A stretch of 64,000 nt of DNA from Salinivenus iranica (GTDB taxonomy: Bacteria; Bacteroidota; Rhodothermia; Rhodothermales; Salinibacteraceae), in NCBI GenBank assembly GCA_002894665.1, contig NCRB01000004.1:28055-92054 (forward strand), in the 5' to 3' direction. Below are positions 26,714 to 35,270 of the stretch, in pieces. The notes under the pieces were generated by a model. It was not told where the DNA came from, ran no database searches, and was given only the letters and a program-made list of their open reading frames with translations. Each line of letters begins with the position of its first letter. The first letter of the stretch is position 1. The position numbers and the translations under genes are program-made.

Positions 26714-29700
26714 CTACGCCGTGACGCTGCCCCGGAGCGTTTGCTGCTCGCCCCCGTCCACCTCCCGCACGATGGCCTGCTCAGACGGGGCCTCGGGATT
26801 AAACCAGCCGTAGAGCGTGGGCAGCAGAAGCAGCGTAGACGCCACGAGCGTTGGAATGCCGCCCACCACCACCGCCGCAAGGGGCCGCTGCACATTTGCC
26901 CCGATGCCCTCGGCCACCAGGAGCGGCAGGAGCCCGAGCAGCGTCGTGAGCGTGGTCATCAGGATGGGCCGCAGGCGCAAGAGGGCCCCCTCCCGCACGG
27001 CCTGCACGAGCGACCGCCCCCGCTGTCGCAGGTTGTCAATAAAGCTGATCATGACCACCCCGTTCTGCACCGCAATGCCGAGCACCGCAATGAACCCAAC
27101 CGACGCCGGGACGCTCATGTAGAGCCCCATCGCCCACAGCAGCACGGCGCCCCCCACCAGCGACACCGGGATGTTGAGAAACACGAGAACGGCCTGGCTG
27201 AGCGAGTTGAAGGTCATGAACAGCAGCACGAACACAATGGCCAGCGTGATCGGCAGGATGAGCATGAGGCGCCGCTGGGAGCGCTGCTGGTTCTCGAACT
27301 GACCGCCCCAGTCCACCGTGTATCCGGCGGGGAAGTCGACTGACGCCCGTACGGCCTCCTGGGCCTCGGCGACGAAGCTGCCGGCATCGCGCCCACTCAG
27401 GTTGATCCCAAGTGTGATCTTGCGCTTTCCGTCCTCGCGCGAGACCTCGGCCGGGGCTTCCGTCAGGTGGACGGACGCGACGTCGCGGAGGCGCACCTGC
27501 GCCCCGTCTGGCGTTTGCAGCGGGACGTTGCGGATCGACTCCACCGAGCTGCGAGAGGCCTCCTGGAATTTCCCCACCAGCGAAAACCGACGGTCGTCTT
27601 CCAGAATCGTGCCGACCTCTTCGCCCCCGATGGCCACGTTGATGGCCCGCTGGACGCGGCCCACGCTCAGCCCGTAGCGCGCCGCCGCGTCCCGGTCGAT
27701 GGTCACCTCAACGTAGCCGAAGCCCGCAATCTGCGAGGGAAGCACGTCTGCCGCCCCCGGCAGGTCGGACACGACCGCCGACACCTCCGACTGCAACCGC
27801 TTCAGCTCCTCCAGGTCCGGGCCGAAGATCTTGATGGCGATGTCGCTCTTGGTGCCGCTCACCATCTCGTCGAGCCGAAGGGCGATGGGCTGGGTGAACG
27901 CGAAGTTGGCCCCCGGAATCTGGTTCACACGCGTCCGCATCGAGTCCACGAGCGCCTCCTTCGAGTCGAAGCGCCACGTGTCGCGGGGGGCCAGCCCCAC
28001 GAACATGTCCGTCAGGTTCTGCCCCATCGGATCGAAGGCAACGGCGGGCCGCCCCGTCTTGCTGACGGCCTTGGTGACCTCGGGAAACGAGGTGAGGGCA
28101 GTTTCCACCTTCGCCTGCACGTCGGTCGACGTCTGGAGGGCGGCGTCCGGCTCCAGCGCCACCTGGAGGGCGACGGAGCCTTCCTCCAGGTCCGGCGCAA
28201 ACTCCGTCCCGAGCGTGGCAAACAGCCCAATGCCGCCCCCAACGAGGAGGACGCCGATCCCCACGGTTGCCCAGCGATGGCGAAGCGCGGTGTCCAGCAT
28301 CGGCTCGTAGGCCGCCTTCAGCCACGCGACGAAGCGGTTGGTCGACCCGGACGCGGCGGGAAGGGCCCGGTCCGGGTTCCGCCGCCCGTTTCCCTGCACG
28401 GCCCCGTCCGCCTCGTCCGACGCGTCCGCCTCGGCGGCCCCGACCGACGCCAGCAGGTACGAACTCAGCGCAGGAGCCATGGTGAGGGCCAGAAACAGCG
28501 CGGCGGTGAGGGCGAAGGAGACGGTGTAGGCCATCGGCCGAAACATGCGCCCCTCCATCTGCTGAAGGGTGAAGAGGGGCAGAAAGACGGCGATGACGAC
28601 CCCCACCGAGAAGGCAATGGGCCGGGCCACCTCCCGCCCCGCCCGCACCACGATGAGGCCGATCGAGGCGTCGGGGTTCTGTTCCCGGAGCCGATAGATG
28701 TTCTCCACCATCACGATCGCCCCGTCCACAAACATCCCGAGCCCGATGGCCAGGCCGCCCAGGCTCATCAGATTTGCCTTGAACCCGAAATAATTCATCA
28801 GGATGAACGTCGTGAGCGCCGTCATGGGCAGCACGAGGCTCACGATGAGGGCCGAGCGCCAGTCCCCCAGAAAGCCAAGCAGCACCAGGATCACGAGAAT
28901 TCCCCCGATGAGCAGGCTCGTGGTGACGGTGGAGATGGCCGCACTCGTCAGCTCGTTTCGATTGTAGAACACCTCCACGTCCACGCCCGGCGGGAGGGCC
29001 TGCTTCAGGTCGTCCATTTTGGCCTGCACGTTCTTCACCACCTGTTGGGCGTTGGCGCCCCGCCGCATCATCACAATGCCGACCACCGTTTCGCCGCGGC
29101 CGTTCATCGAGGCCGCGCCGTGCCGCACCGCGTGGTCGATCTGCACCTCCGCCACGTCGTTCACGAGGATGGGGGTGCCATCGCGGCTCGCGATCACGGT
29201 ATTCTTAAGGTCCTCCACAATGTCGCGATCCTTCGCCCCCAACCGCCCCACGCCCCGCACCACGTACTGCTGGTCGTTGCGGACGATGTAGTTGCCGCCC
29301 GAATTTTGATTGCTCTCGCGGAGGGCCTGGTAGGCCTCCTCGAGCGAGAGGTCGTAGTTGACGAGCTGGTCGGGGTCGAAGCGGACGTGATACTGCTTCA
29401 CGAAGCCGCCCAGCGCATTGGCCTCCACCACGCCGTTGACGGTGCGGAGCTCCGGCGCGAGGATCCAGTCCTGCATCGTGCGCAGCTCGCGGGCCGAGTA
29501 CGAGCGCCCGTCCTTCGGCGTGTCCACCAGCGCGTACTGATACACCTGCCCCAGAGCCGTCGAGAGGGGCCCCAGCGACGGCTCCGCCGTTTCCGGGAGG
29601 TCGCCCTTTACCTGGTTGAGCCGCTCGGACACGAGCCGACGAACAAAGTACGGGTCCATGTCCTCCTCAAAAACGAGGGTCACCACACTCAGGCCGAACT

Positions 29701-29959
29701 GACTCAGCGAGCGATTTTTTTGGACGCCCTCCAGGTTGGTCATGCTGATCTCGATGGGGTACGTCACCAGCTTCTCCACCTCAACGGGCGACATGCCCGG
29801 CACGCGCGTCAGGATCTGGACCTGGTTGTTGGTGAGCTCCGGGTAGGCGTCCACCGGCACCTGACGCCAGCTGTAGATGCCCCACCCCACCAGCACGGCC
29901 ATGAGGAGCAGGATCAGCACCCGGTTCTTGACGACGGACGTGACGAGACGGTCGAACAT
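26714..29959 (-). CDS. czcA: heavy-metal efflux RND pump, CusA/CzcA family
   Basis: Inner-membrane proton-driven pump of 1081 residues from ATG 29959 (MFDRLVTSVVKNRVLILLLM). It starts with transmembrane helix 1, then the porter domain (RQVPVDAYPELTNNQVQILT). In TM4 the segment LGGLAIGLGMFVDGAIVMVEN keeps the acidic residues (Asp, Glu) of the proton relay, but has AIG where CzcA has DFG, so it looks more Cus-like in this segment. Other landmarks are RLDEMVSGTKSDIAIKIFGP and a second set of helices ending YGWFNPEAP. It is flanked by adaptor and channel genes. Metal identity cannot be read with certainty; Cu/Ag or divalent cations are both possible. Confidence 0.92.
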   Translation of the reverse strand: MFDRLVTSVVKNRVLILLLMAVLVGWGIYSWRQVPVDAYPELTNNQVQILTRVPGMSPVEVEKLVTYPIEISMTNLEGVQKNRSLSQFGLSVVTLVFEEDMDPYFVRRLVSERLNQVKGDLPETAEPSLGPLSTALGQVYQYALVDTPKDGRSYSARELRTMQDWILAPELRTVNGVVEANALGGFVKQYHVRFDPDQLVNYDLSLEEAYQALRESNQNSGGNYIVRNDQQYVVRGVGRLGAKDRDIVEDLKNTVIASRDGTPILVNDVAEVQIDHAVRHGAASMNGRGETVVGIVMMRRGANAQQVVKNVQAKMDDLKQALPPGVDVEVFYNRNELTSAAISTVTTSLLIGGILVILVLLGFLGDWRSALIVSLVLPMTALTTFILMNYFGFKANLMSLGGLAIGLGMFVDGAIVMVENIYRLREQNPDASIGLIVVRAGREVARPIAFSVGVVIAVFLPLFTLQQMEGRMFRPMAYTVSFALTAALFLALTMAPALSSYLLASVGAAEADASDEADGAVQGNGRRNPDRALPAASGSTNRFVAWLKAAYEPMLDTALRHRWATVGIGVLLVGGGIGLFATLGTEFAPDLEEGSVALQVALEPDAALQTSTDVQAKVETALTSFPEVTKAVSKTGRPAVAFDPMGQNLTDMFVGLAPRDTWRFDSKEALVDSMRTRVNQIPGANFAFTQPIALRLDEMVSGTKSDIAIKIFGPDLEELKRLQSEVSAVVSDLPGAADVLPSQIAGFGYVEVTIDRDAAARYGLSVGRVQRAINVAIGGEEVGTILEDDRRFSLVGKFQEASRSSVESIRNVPLQTPDGAQVRLRDVASVHLTEAPAEVSREDGKRKITLGINLSGRDAGSFVAEAQEAVRASVDFPAGYTVDWGGQFENQQRSQRRLMLILPITLAIVFVLLFMTFNSLSQAVLVFLNIPVSLVGGAVLLWAMGLYMSVPASVGFIAVLGIAVQNGVVMISFIDNLRQRGRSLVQAVREGALLRLRPILMTTLTTLLGLLPLLVAEGIGANVQRPLAAVVVGGIPTLVASTLLLLPTLYGWFNPEAPSEQAIVREVDGGEQQTLRGSVTA

Positions 29960-30082
29960 CGTGGCGACGGCACATGTCGAGGAGCGAATGTCGAATGGAG
30001 GGAAGTGTCCCACTGGAGGTCCCTCCGCGCCTCCATGCCCCCAGGGCTCACTCCCCACGCTCAGGCGAGCCCTCCCTGGCGC

Positions 30083-31204
30083 CTATTGACGCTGGTTCAG
30101 AGCGCTCACGATCTGGTAGGCCCCGCCCGAGACAACCTCGGTCCCCGGCGCAAGAGAGGGCACTGGCACATCGCCATCGGCGCTGGCGTCGGCGTCGACG
30201 TACACGCGGCGGAAGGTGCGCTCCCCCTCCCGCACGAGCACGTAGGCGCCGGAGGCATCGGTGAGCAGCACATCGGCGGGAAGGGCCGCCCGCGGCGATC
30301 CCGTGCGCCGAACCCTGACGGTGGCGTACATGCCGGGACGCAGCGCGCCGTCGGCATTGTCGAGCACCACCCGGGCGCTCGCGGCGCGGCTCTCGTCGTC
30401 CACCTGCGGGGTGATGCGGTCGAGGGTGCCCTCGTAGCGGCGATTGGCCATCGGGGTGGTCACGGTGACGGACTGGCCGGTGCGCACCTGATCCAGCGAC
30501 CGCTCGAAGACGCTCGCCACCACGCGGATGGGCTGGAGGTCGGCGATGTGGTAGAGCTTGTCGCCCTGGGCCACCGGCGCGCCGAGGACGGTCATGCGGT
30601 CGAGGACCACGCCGGAGAGGGGCGCCTCCAGCGGAAGCGTGGATAGGTCCTCGTCTCCGGTCGCCACGCGCTCAATGCGCTCAGCCCGCACGCCGATGGA
30701 GCGGAGGCGCTGGCGGGCGGCCTGCCACTGTCGCTCGGCCGCCCGCAGGTTCTTCTCGACCGCCACGCCCCGCTCGTCGAGCCGGCGCTGACGGTCCAGC
30801 TCGTCGCGGGCCTGTCGCAGGTCCGCCACCATCTGGCTGAAGTCCGGCGCCGCCACCTCCGCCAGCACGTCGCCCCGCTGCACCTCGTCGCCCGGCGACA
30901 CGTGGAGCCGTTCCACGCGTCCGCTGATGAGCGCCGTGGCGAAGGCCTCCTGGTCGGCACTGGGGCGCACGCGGGCCGGCAATTGCAGGGTGGTCGTCAC
31001 CGGCTGCTTGGTCACCGTCGTGGTCTCGACGCCGACCTCCTGCCGCTGCGCCTCCGAGAGGGTGATCGTGTTCGGGGAGGCCGTAGTATCGGGGGGCGCG
31101 GACGAAGAAGCGCCCTCCTCTCCGCCGCACCCGCTCAGCGCAAGGGCAAAAACGGCAAGCACTGCGAGCAATGGGAAGGATCGCAACGAGCGAGAGCGAG
31201 TCAT
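30083..31204 (-). CDS. periplasmic adaptor (membrane fusion) lipoprotein of the RND pump
   Basis: A 373-residue HlyD/CusB-type adaptor linking the RND pump to the outer-membrane channel. The signal is FPLLAVLAVFALALSGCGGE with lipobox LSGC. The barrel-sandwich hybrid domain is visible as ALISGRVERLHVSPGDEVQRGDVLAEVAAPD and, on the other side of the coiled coil (LRQARDELDRQRRLDERGVA), LEAPLSGVVLDRMTVLGAPV. The beta-barrel (ASVFERSLDQVRTGQSVTVT) and membrane-proximal domains follow. The first quoted stretch is described in pieces: ALISGRVERLHVSPGD and EVQRGDVLAEV. It lies 123 bases upstream of the pump gene. Confidence 0.9.
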   Translation of the reverse strand: MTRSRSLRSFPLLAVLAVFALALSGCGGEEGASSSAPPDTTASPNTITLSEAQRQEVGVETTTVTKQPVTTTLQLPARVRPSADQEAFATALISGRVERLHVSPGDEVQRGDVLAEVAAPDFSQMVADLRQARDELDRQRRLDERGVAVEKNLRAAERQWQAARQRLRSIGVRAERIERVATGDEDLSTLPLEAPLSGVVLDRMTVLGAPVAQGDKLYHIADLQPIRVVASVFERSLDQVRTGQSVTVTTPMANRRYEGTLDRITPQVDDESRAASARVVLDNADGALRPGMYATVRVRRTGSPRAALPADVLLTDASGAYVLVREGERTFRRVYVDADASADGDVPVPSLAPGTEVVSGGAYQIVSALNQRQ

Positions 31205-31243
31205 AGCGGCAAGAGGGAGTCAGAGAGCAGTCGTCCGGGAGGA

Positions 31244-32605
31244 TCACCGGGACGATGATCCGTTCAGGGTCGCATCGCGGGGGCGGAGGGCTCCCTCCAC
31301 CACGACGGGGGCGTCGGACGGCCCCACCCCGAGGGCATACTCCAAGTCGTAGAGGGCGCGGACATACTGGGCCGTCAGGCGCGTCCGCAGGAGGGCGGCC
31401 GAGCGGGCGGACTCGATGGCGTCGAGCAGTTCGAAGAGCGTGAGGTCGCCCTCCTGGTAGACGTACTGGGCGTTCTGGAGAAGCGAATCGGTGTCCGCCA
31501 GGACTGTCTGTGAGACGTTCTCGATGCGCGTTCGGTAGCTCTGCAGGTCATGCAGCGCGGTGCGCACGTCCGTCTGCACCCGGCGCCGGGCCGCGGTCAG
31601 GCGGGCCTGCGCCTCGGACCGACGGCTTCGCGTTGCCTCCACGGTGGTTTGTCCGCCGTCCCAGAGGGGAAGCTCCACGTTGAGCGCGGCCGTGAAGCCG
31701 AAGGTGGTGCCACTGCCGGGGACGTTTTGCGTCTTCGGCCCAGCCGAGACGCTGAGATTGGGCAGGCGCCCGTAGCGGGCGCTCGTGAGCTGCTCGCGCT
31801 GGGCCACCAGGGTGGCACGGGCCGCCTGCATCTGCCCACGCTGCTGGAGGGCACGCTGGAGAGCGGCCTCCGGCGACACGTGCACGGGACGGTACCGCAG
31901 CGTTCCCGCGACGGACACCTCCGGGGGCGCCGCAGTGTCCGCCCGGGCCCGCTGGGTCGAGTCGGGGCGGAGGAGGGAAAATAGGCCGGTGCGCGCCGAG
32001 CGCAGCGCGCGCGTAGCCTCCGCCAATCCGTCCTCGTACTGCGCCCGGGCCGTCTGAATGCGTGCCTGCCGGAACGTCCCCAGATCGCCCTCTTCCACCC
32101 GCACCCGAGCGGCACGGGCAACCGTCCGGAGGGCCTCGGTAAAGCGGCGATGGATGCGGTGACGACGGTTGGCGACCACTACGTCCAGGTAGCGGCGGCG
32201 CAAAGTGCGGAACATCGACGCGGCCGTTTCCTCGGCCTGTGCAGTGGCGGCGCGGGCGGAGGCGGCGGCCGCGGCGGACCGGGCCCTCTGCTCCCCGGGA
32301 TAGCGAAGCGGCTGTGTGATTGAAAGATACCACTGGTCGTCAACGCCGTCGCCCTCCAGGTTCGTCCGCTCCTCCGAGACGTTCAGCGAAGGATTCGGAA
32401 AGAGGGCCTCGGCGCGGGCGGCCTTTCCGGCGGCGCGTCCCCGGGCCTGCGCGGCCCGGAGGCGGGGATTGTTCGCCATCAGCAAGTCTCGGGCCTCATC
32501 AAATGTCAGGGAGTCCGCCATCGGCTGGCCGTGGAGGGCCGAAGGCCTCATCATGAGGACAACCAGGAACAGAACACCCGTCCAGCGAAGGCCAGCAACA
32601 GACAT
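31244..32605 (-). CDS. TolC-family outer-membrane channel of the metal efflux system
   Basis: A 453-residue OMF protein with a signal peptide (LRWTGVLFLVVLMMRPSALH). The two OEP repeats are recognised by SLTFDEARDLLMANNPRLRA near residue 31 and SPEAALQRALQQRGQMQAAR in the middle, with long amphipathic, Arg/Ala-rich coiled coils and the ending YQEGDLTLFELLDAIESARS. It is the first gene of the channel-adaptor-pump set on the minus strand, 39 bases before the adaptor gene. Together with the regulator pair upstream this resembles cusRS-cusCBA organisation. Confidence 0.9.
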   Translation of the reverse strand: MSVAGLRWTGVLFLVVLMMRPSALHGQPMADSLTFDEARDLLMANNPRLRAAQARGRAAGKAARAEALFPNPSLNVSEERTNLEGDGVDDQWYLSITQPLRYPGEQRARSAAAAASARAATAQAEETAASMFRTLRRRYLDVVVANRRHRIHRRFTEALRTVARAARVRVEEGDLGTFRQARIQTARAQYEDGLAEATRALRSARTGLFSLLRPDSTQRARADTAAPPEVSVAGTLRYRPVHVSPEAALQRALQQRGQMQAARATLVAQREQLTSARYGRLPNLSVSAGPKTQNVPGSGTTFGFTAALNVELPLWDGGQTTVEATRSRRSEAQARLTAARRRVQTDVRTALHDLQSYRTRIENVSQTVLADTDSLLQNAQYVYQEGDLTLFELLDAIESARSAALLRTRLTAQYVRALYDLEYALGVGPSDAPVVVEGALRPRDATLNGSSSR

Positions 32606-32972
32606 CTGGGGCGGAGGGTCGATCGTCAGAACGAGGCGAAAGCGGTTGCCTTTCGCGGCCGTGAACGCCTCTCAGCAACCGTCACGTCCTTGGACGCCCC
32701 CTTCCTGCCGAGGATCTTAGGGCCCGATGAGAAGTGGATTAGAGATCCATTAGAGATGCGACCCTTCCTCTTTCCCGCCGCGAGCGGTCCGCCCTCACGT
32801 CCGTGGCAGACGGCCCACAGCACCGCGCCTCCACCGACCGGCCCTCGGACAAGGGGTGTGCGTGGCTGTCGCTCGGCGACGTCCGAGAGGGATCGACCCT
32901 CGGCGTGCGTTTTCTACTGTCGGGGCAGGAGGCCTGATCGCCACAGCCGCCCCCCTGCCACGCGAGGGTTTC
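32606..32972. other. intergenic region between histidine kinase and efflux operon
   Basis: 367 bases with no supported gene. It would hold the promoter of the efflux operon and the target of the regulator. An AT-richer stretch (AGTGGATTAGAGATCCATTAGAGATG, read as the repeated element GATTAGAGATCCATTAGAGA) occurs near 32733-32758 with the near-direct repeat ATTAGAGATnC, which could be a regulator box. Confidence 0.35.
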
Positions 32973-34469
32973 TCACCCTCCCGCCTCGGCGGTCGTCGGT
33001 GCGGGCGCCGCGGCAAGCACAATGTCGAACTGGCTGCCCTCCCCCGGCGTCGAGGCCACCCGAAGCGTCCCCCCGTGCGCTTCCACGATGCGACGGACCA
33101 GCGCCAGGCCGAGCCCACTCCCCTCCGACTCGGCGGTGCTCGCCTCCGCGCTCCGAAAGAAGCGCCCCCCCACATGCGGAAGGTCTTCGGCTTCAATGCC
33201 CATGCCCGTATCCTGACACCGGAGCACCCCCCGGCCGTCCTCCTCCGTTACCGTTACCCGCACCCGTCCCTCCTCTGTATACTTCACCGCGTTGTCCACC
33301 AGATTCTGCACCGCCTCACGGAGCAGGTCGGGCTGTCCATCCACCCAAACCTTCTCTGTCTCGATGCAGAGCTCCAAGTTCTTCTCCGCGGCGCGTGACT
33401 GGGCGGACTCGATTTCGTCGCGAACGAGCGCCCCCAGTGCCACCGGCTCGGTGGACAACTCCTCGCCCTGATCGAGTCGCGTGAGCGTAAGCAAGGCCCG
33501 GACGGTGCGCACCATATTGCCCAGCTTGCGGTCCAGCAGCTGGAGGGTCGACTCGTAGCTTTCGGTGGAGCGGGACCGTCGCAGGGCAATTTCGACGTGG
33601 CCCTGGAGCACCGTGAGCGGCGTCTGCAGCTCGTGGGCCGCGTTGGAGGTAAAGGTGCGAAGCGCCTCGAAGCTTTCTTCGAGGCGGTCGAGCAGGCCGT
33701 TGACGGTGCGGGCCAGCAGGGCCGTTTCGTGGTCGGCGGCGTCCGGCACCGCAATGCGTTCGTCCAGGTCGGCCGAGGTGGTGCTCTCGGCAAACGCCGT
33801 GATGCGGCGGAGCGGCCGGAGGACTCGTGTGGCCGCCCAGGCAACCACCGCCATGAGCCCCCCGAACAACAAGGCCACGACGACGGCCAAGACGATGCCA
33901 TACTGCGCAAGGGCCGCCTCGTACGTCGGGAGTGGGCGCGCCACCTGCACGTAGCCCTGCGTCGTTCCCTCCTGCACGATGGGACGCACGAGGTAGTACA
34001 GGGACTGCCCCCCGGCCTCGAAGGTCCGGAGGGTCGGGATCCAGTCGTACGGCGTGGTGGGCGCCAGGGGCTGCTCAGGGTAGAGGGCACTCAGCGAGTC
34101 GATATTGGTGGAGGCACGGAGCACGCGGTTGTTGCGATCAAACACCTGCACGAAGACAGGGTCCACGCGGGGGTCGGCCAGGCGGTGGTGGACCTCGGAC
34201 CAGGCGTGCCCCCCGACCTGCAGGGTGCCCCCCACCTGCACGATGTCGGCCTCAATTTCGTTGGCCTCGGCCCGGAGGACCTCCACCGCACTCCGCTGCA
34301 GCGCCACGTAGACGGCCCCCCAGGCCAACACGCCCAGCAAAAGGAGCCCGATCGCCAGCGCCGGCCCCACCACACTGAGCAGGCGACGCCGGAACGAAGG
34401 CCGGGTCGACGCCGAGTCGCCGATCGACGGATCCGCGTCGTTTGTGAGTTCAATCATGCGAGTGCTCAT
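32973..34469 (-). CDS. sensor histidine kinase, CusS-like
   Basis: A 498-residue membrane kinase. It has TM1 (LLSVVGPALAIGLLLLGVLA), a periplasmic sensor region of about 150 residues, TM2 (IVLAVVVALLFGGLMAVVAW), a HAMP segment (RVLRPLRRITAFAE), an HisKA box with the phospho-His in NAAHELQTPLTVLQGHVEIA, and an ATPase domain with N box (REAVQNLVDNAVKYTEEGR), G1 (CQDTGMGIEAEDL) and G2 (SEGSGLGLALVRRIVEAHGG). The start at 34469 overlaps the regulator gene by 20 bases; ATG 34457 is an alternative. Together they probably sense metal in the periplasm and control the adjacent efflux genes. Confidence 0.92.
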   Translation of the reverse strand: MSTRMIELTNDADPSIGDSASTRPSFRRRLLSVVGPALAIGLLLLGVLAWGAVYVALQRSAVEVLRAEANEIEADIVQVGGTLQVGGHAWSEVHHRLADPRVDPVFVQVFDRNNRVLRASTNIDSLSALYPEQPLAPTTPYDWIPTLRTFEAGGQSLYYLVRPIVQEGTTQGYVQVARPLPTYEAALAQYGIVLAVVVALLFGGLMAVVAWAATRVLRPLRRITAFAESTTSADLDERIAVPDAADHETALLARTVNGLLDRLEESFEALRTFTSNAAHELQTPLTVLQGHVEIALRRSRSTESYESTLQLLDRKLGNMVRTVRALLTLTRLDQGEELSTEPVALGALVRDEIESAQSRAAEKNLELCIETEKVWVDGQPDLLREAVQNLVDNAVKYTEEGRVRVTVTEEDGRGVLRCQDTGMGIEAEDLPHVGGRFFRSAEASTAESEGSGLGLALVRRIVEAHGGTLRVASTPGEGSQFDIVLAAAPAPTTAEAGG

Positions 34470-35160
34470 CGTCCGTACAGGAGGTGTACCGGTAGCCGAC
34501 GCCGCGCACCGTCTTGATGGGCGACGGGCACCCCGCCTCGTCTAGCTTGCGCCGTACGTAGTTCACGTACACGTCGATCAGGTTGGTGCCCCGGTCAAAC
34601 TCATGCCCCCACACGTCCCGGTGAATCGTGTCCCGGCTCAGCGCCTGCCCTCGCCGCGCCATCAGATACGCGAGCAGATCGAACTCGGTGGGCGTAAGGG
34701 ACACCTCCTGCCCGTCGTACGTGCAGGTCTGCGCCGCCGGATCCAGCACGAGCGGCCCGTCCCGCAGGCCCTCGGGTTGCTCCGTCCGATCCACGCGCCG
34801 AAGGAGGGCCTCCACCCGCGCCAGCAGTTCGTCGAACGCAAAGGGCTTGGGGAGGTAGTCGTCCGCCCCCGCGCGGAGCCCCTTCACCCGGTCCTCGACC
34901 GCGTCGAGCGCCGTGAGCATCATAATGGGCAGGCCCGGCTGGTGAAGCCGGAGGCGCTCGCACACGTCAATCCCCGACAGATCCGGCAGTCGGATGTCGA
35001 GCAGCACGAGGTCGACTGCTGTCTGCTGCGTATGCTCCAGCGCCCGACGCCCCTCCTGCACCCAATTCACCTCGTAGCCTTCCTCCCGAAGGCCCTGTTG
35101 AATGAAGGACGCAACGTCGGGCTCGTCTTCAACGAGGAGAAGCTGAGGGGCAGCACGCAT
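34450..35160 (-). CDS. OmpR-family response regulator, CusR-like
   Basis: A 236-residue two-domain regulator from ATG 35160 (MRAAPQLLLVEDEPD). The receiver has the acidic pair Glu11-Asp12 and phospho-acceptor Asp55 in VLLDIRLPDLSG, Thr in MMLTALDA, and Lys in LPKPFAFDELLAR. The C-terminal winged helix shows LTPTEFDLLAYLMARRGQAL and NYVRRKLDEAG with the ending IKTVRGVGYRY. It overlaps the kinase gene, so translation is probably coupled. Its likely targets are the efflux genes downstream. Confidence 0.93.
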   Translation of the reverse strand: MRAAPQLLLVEDEPDVASFIQQGLREEGYEVNWVQEGRRALEHTQQTAVDLVLLDIRLPDLSGIDVCERLRLHQPGLPIMMLTALDAVEDRVKGLRAGADDYLPKPFAFDELLARVEALLRRVDRTEQPEGLRDGPLVLDPAAQTCTYDGQEVSLTPTEFDLLAYLMARRGQALSRDTIHRDVWGHEFDRGTNLIDVYVNYVRRKLDEAGCPSPIKTVRGVGYRYTSCTDDEHSHD

Positions 35161-35270
35161 CGGCCTGGGCTTCGGGTGGGCGACCAACGGACGGTTCTGT
35201 ACGACGCTGCGTTGGCGGTCGTGCCCGCCCCGCCCCTGCTTTAATCCAACTCTAATGCCCCCCGCCCCAC

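Noticed and set aside
27467..30646. Open frame of 1059 codons on the plus strand
   Set aside because: It is antisense to the RND pump and adaptor genes, which have full motifs. The translation is His/Arg-rich and without known domains, a common artefact in GC-rich coding DNA.
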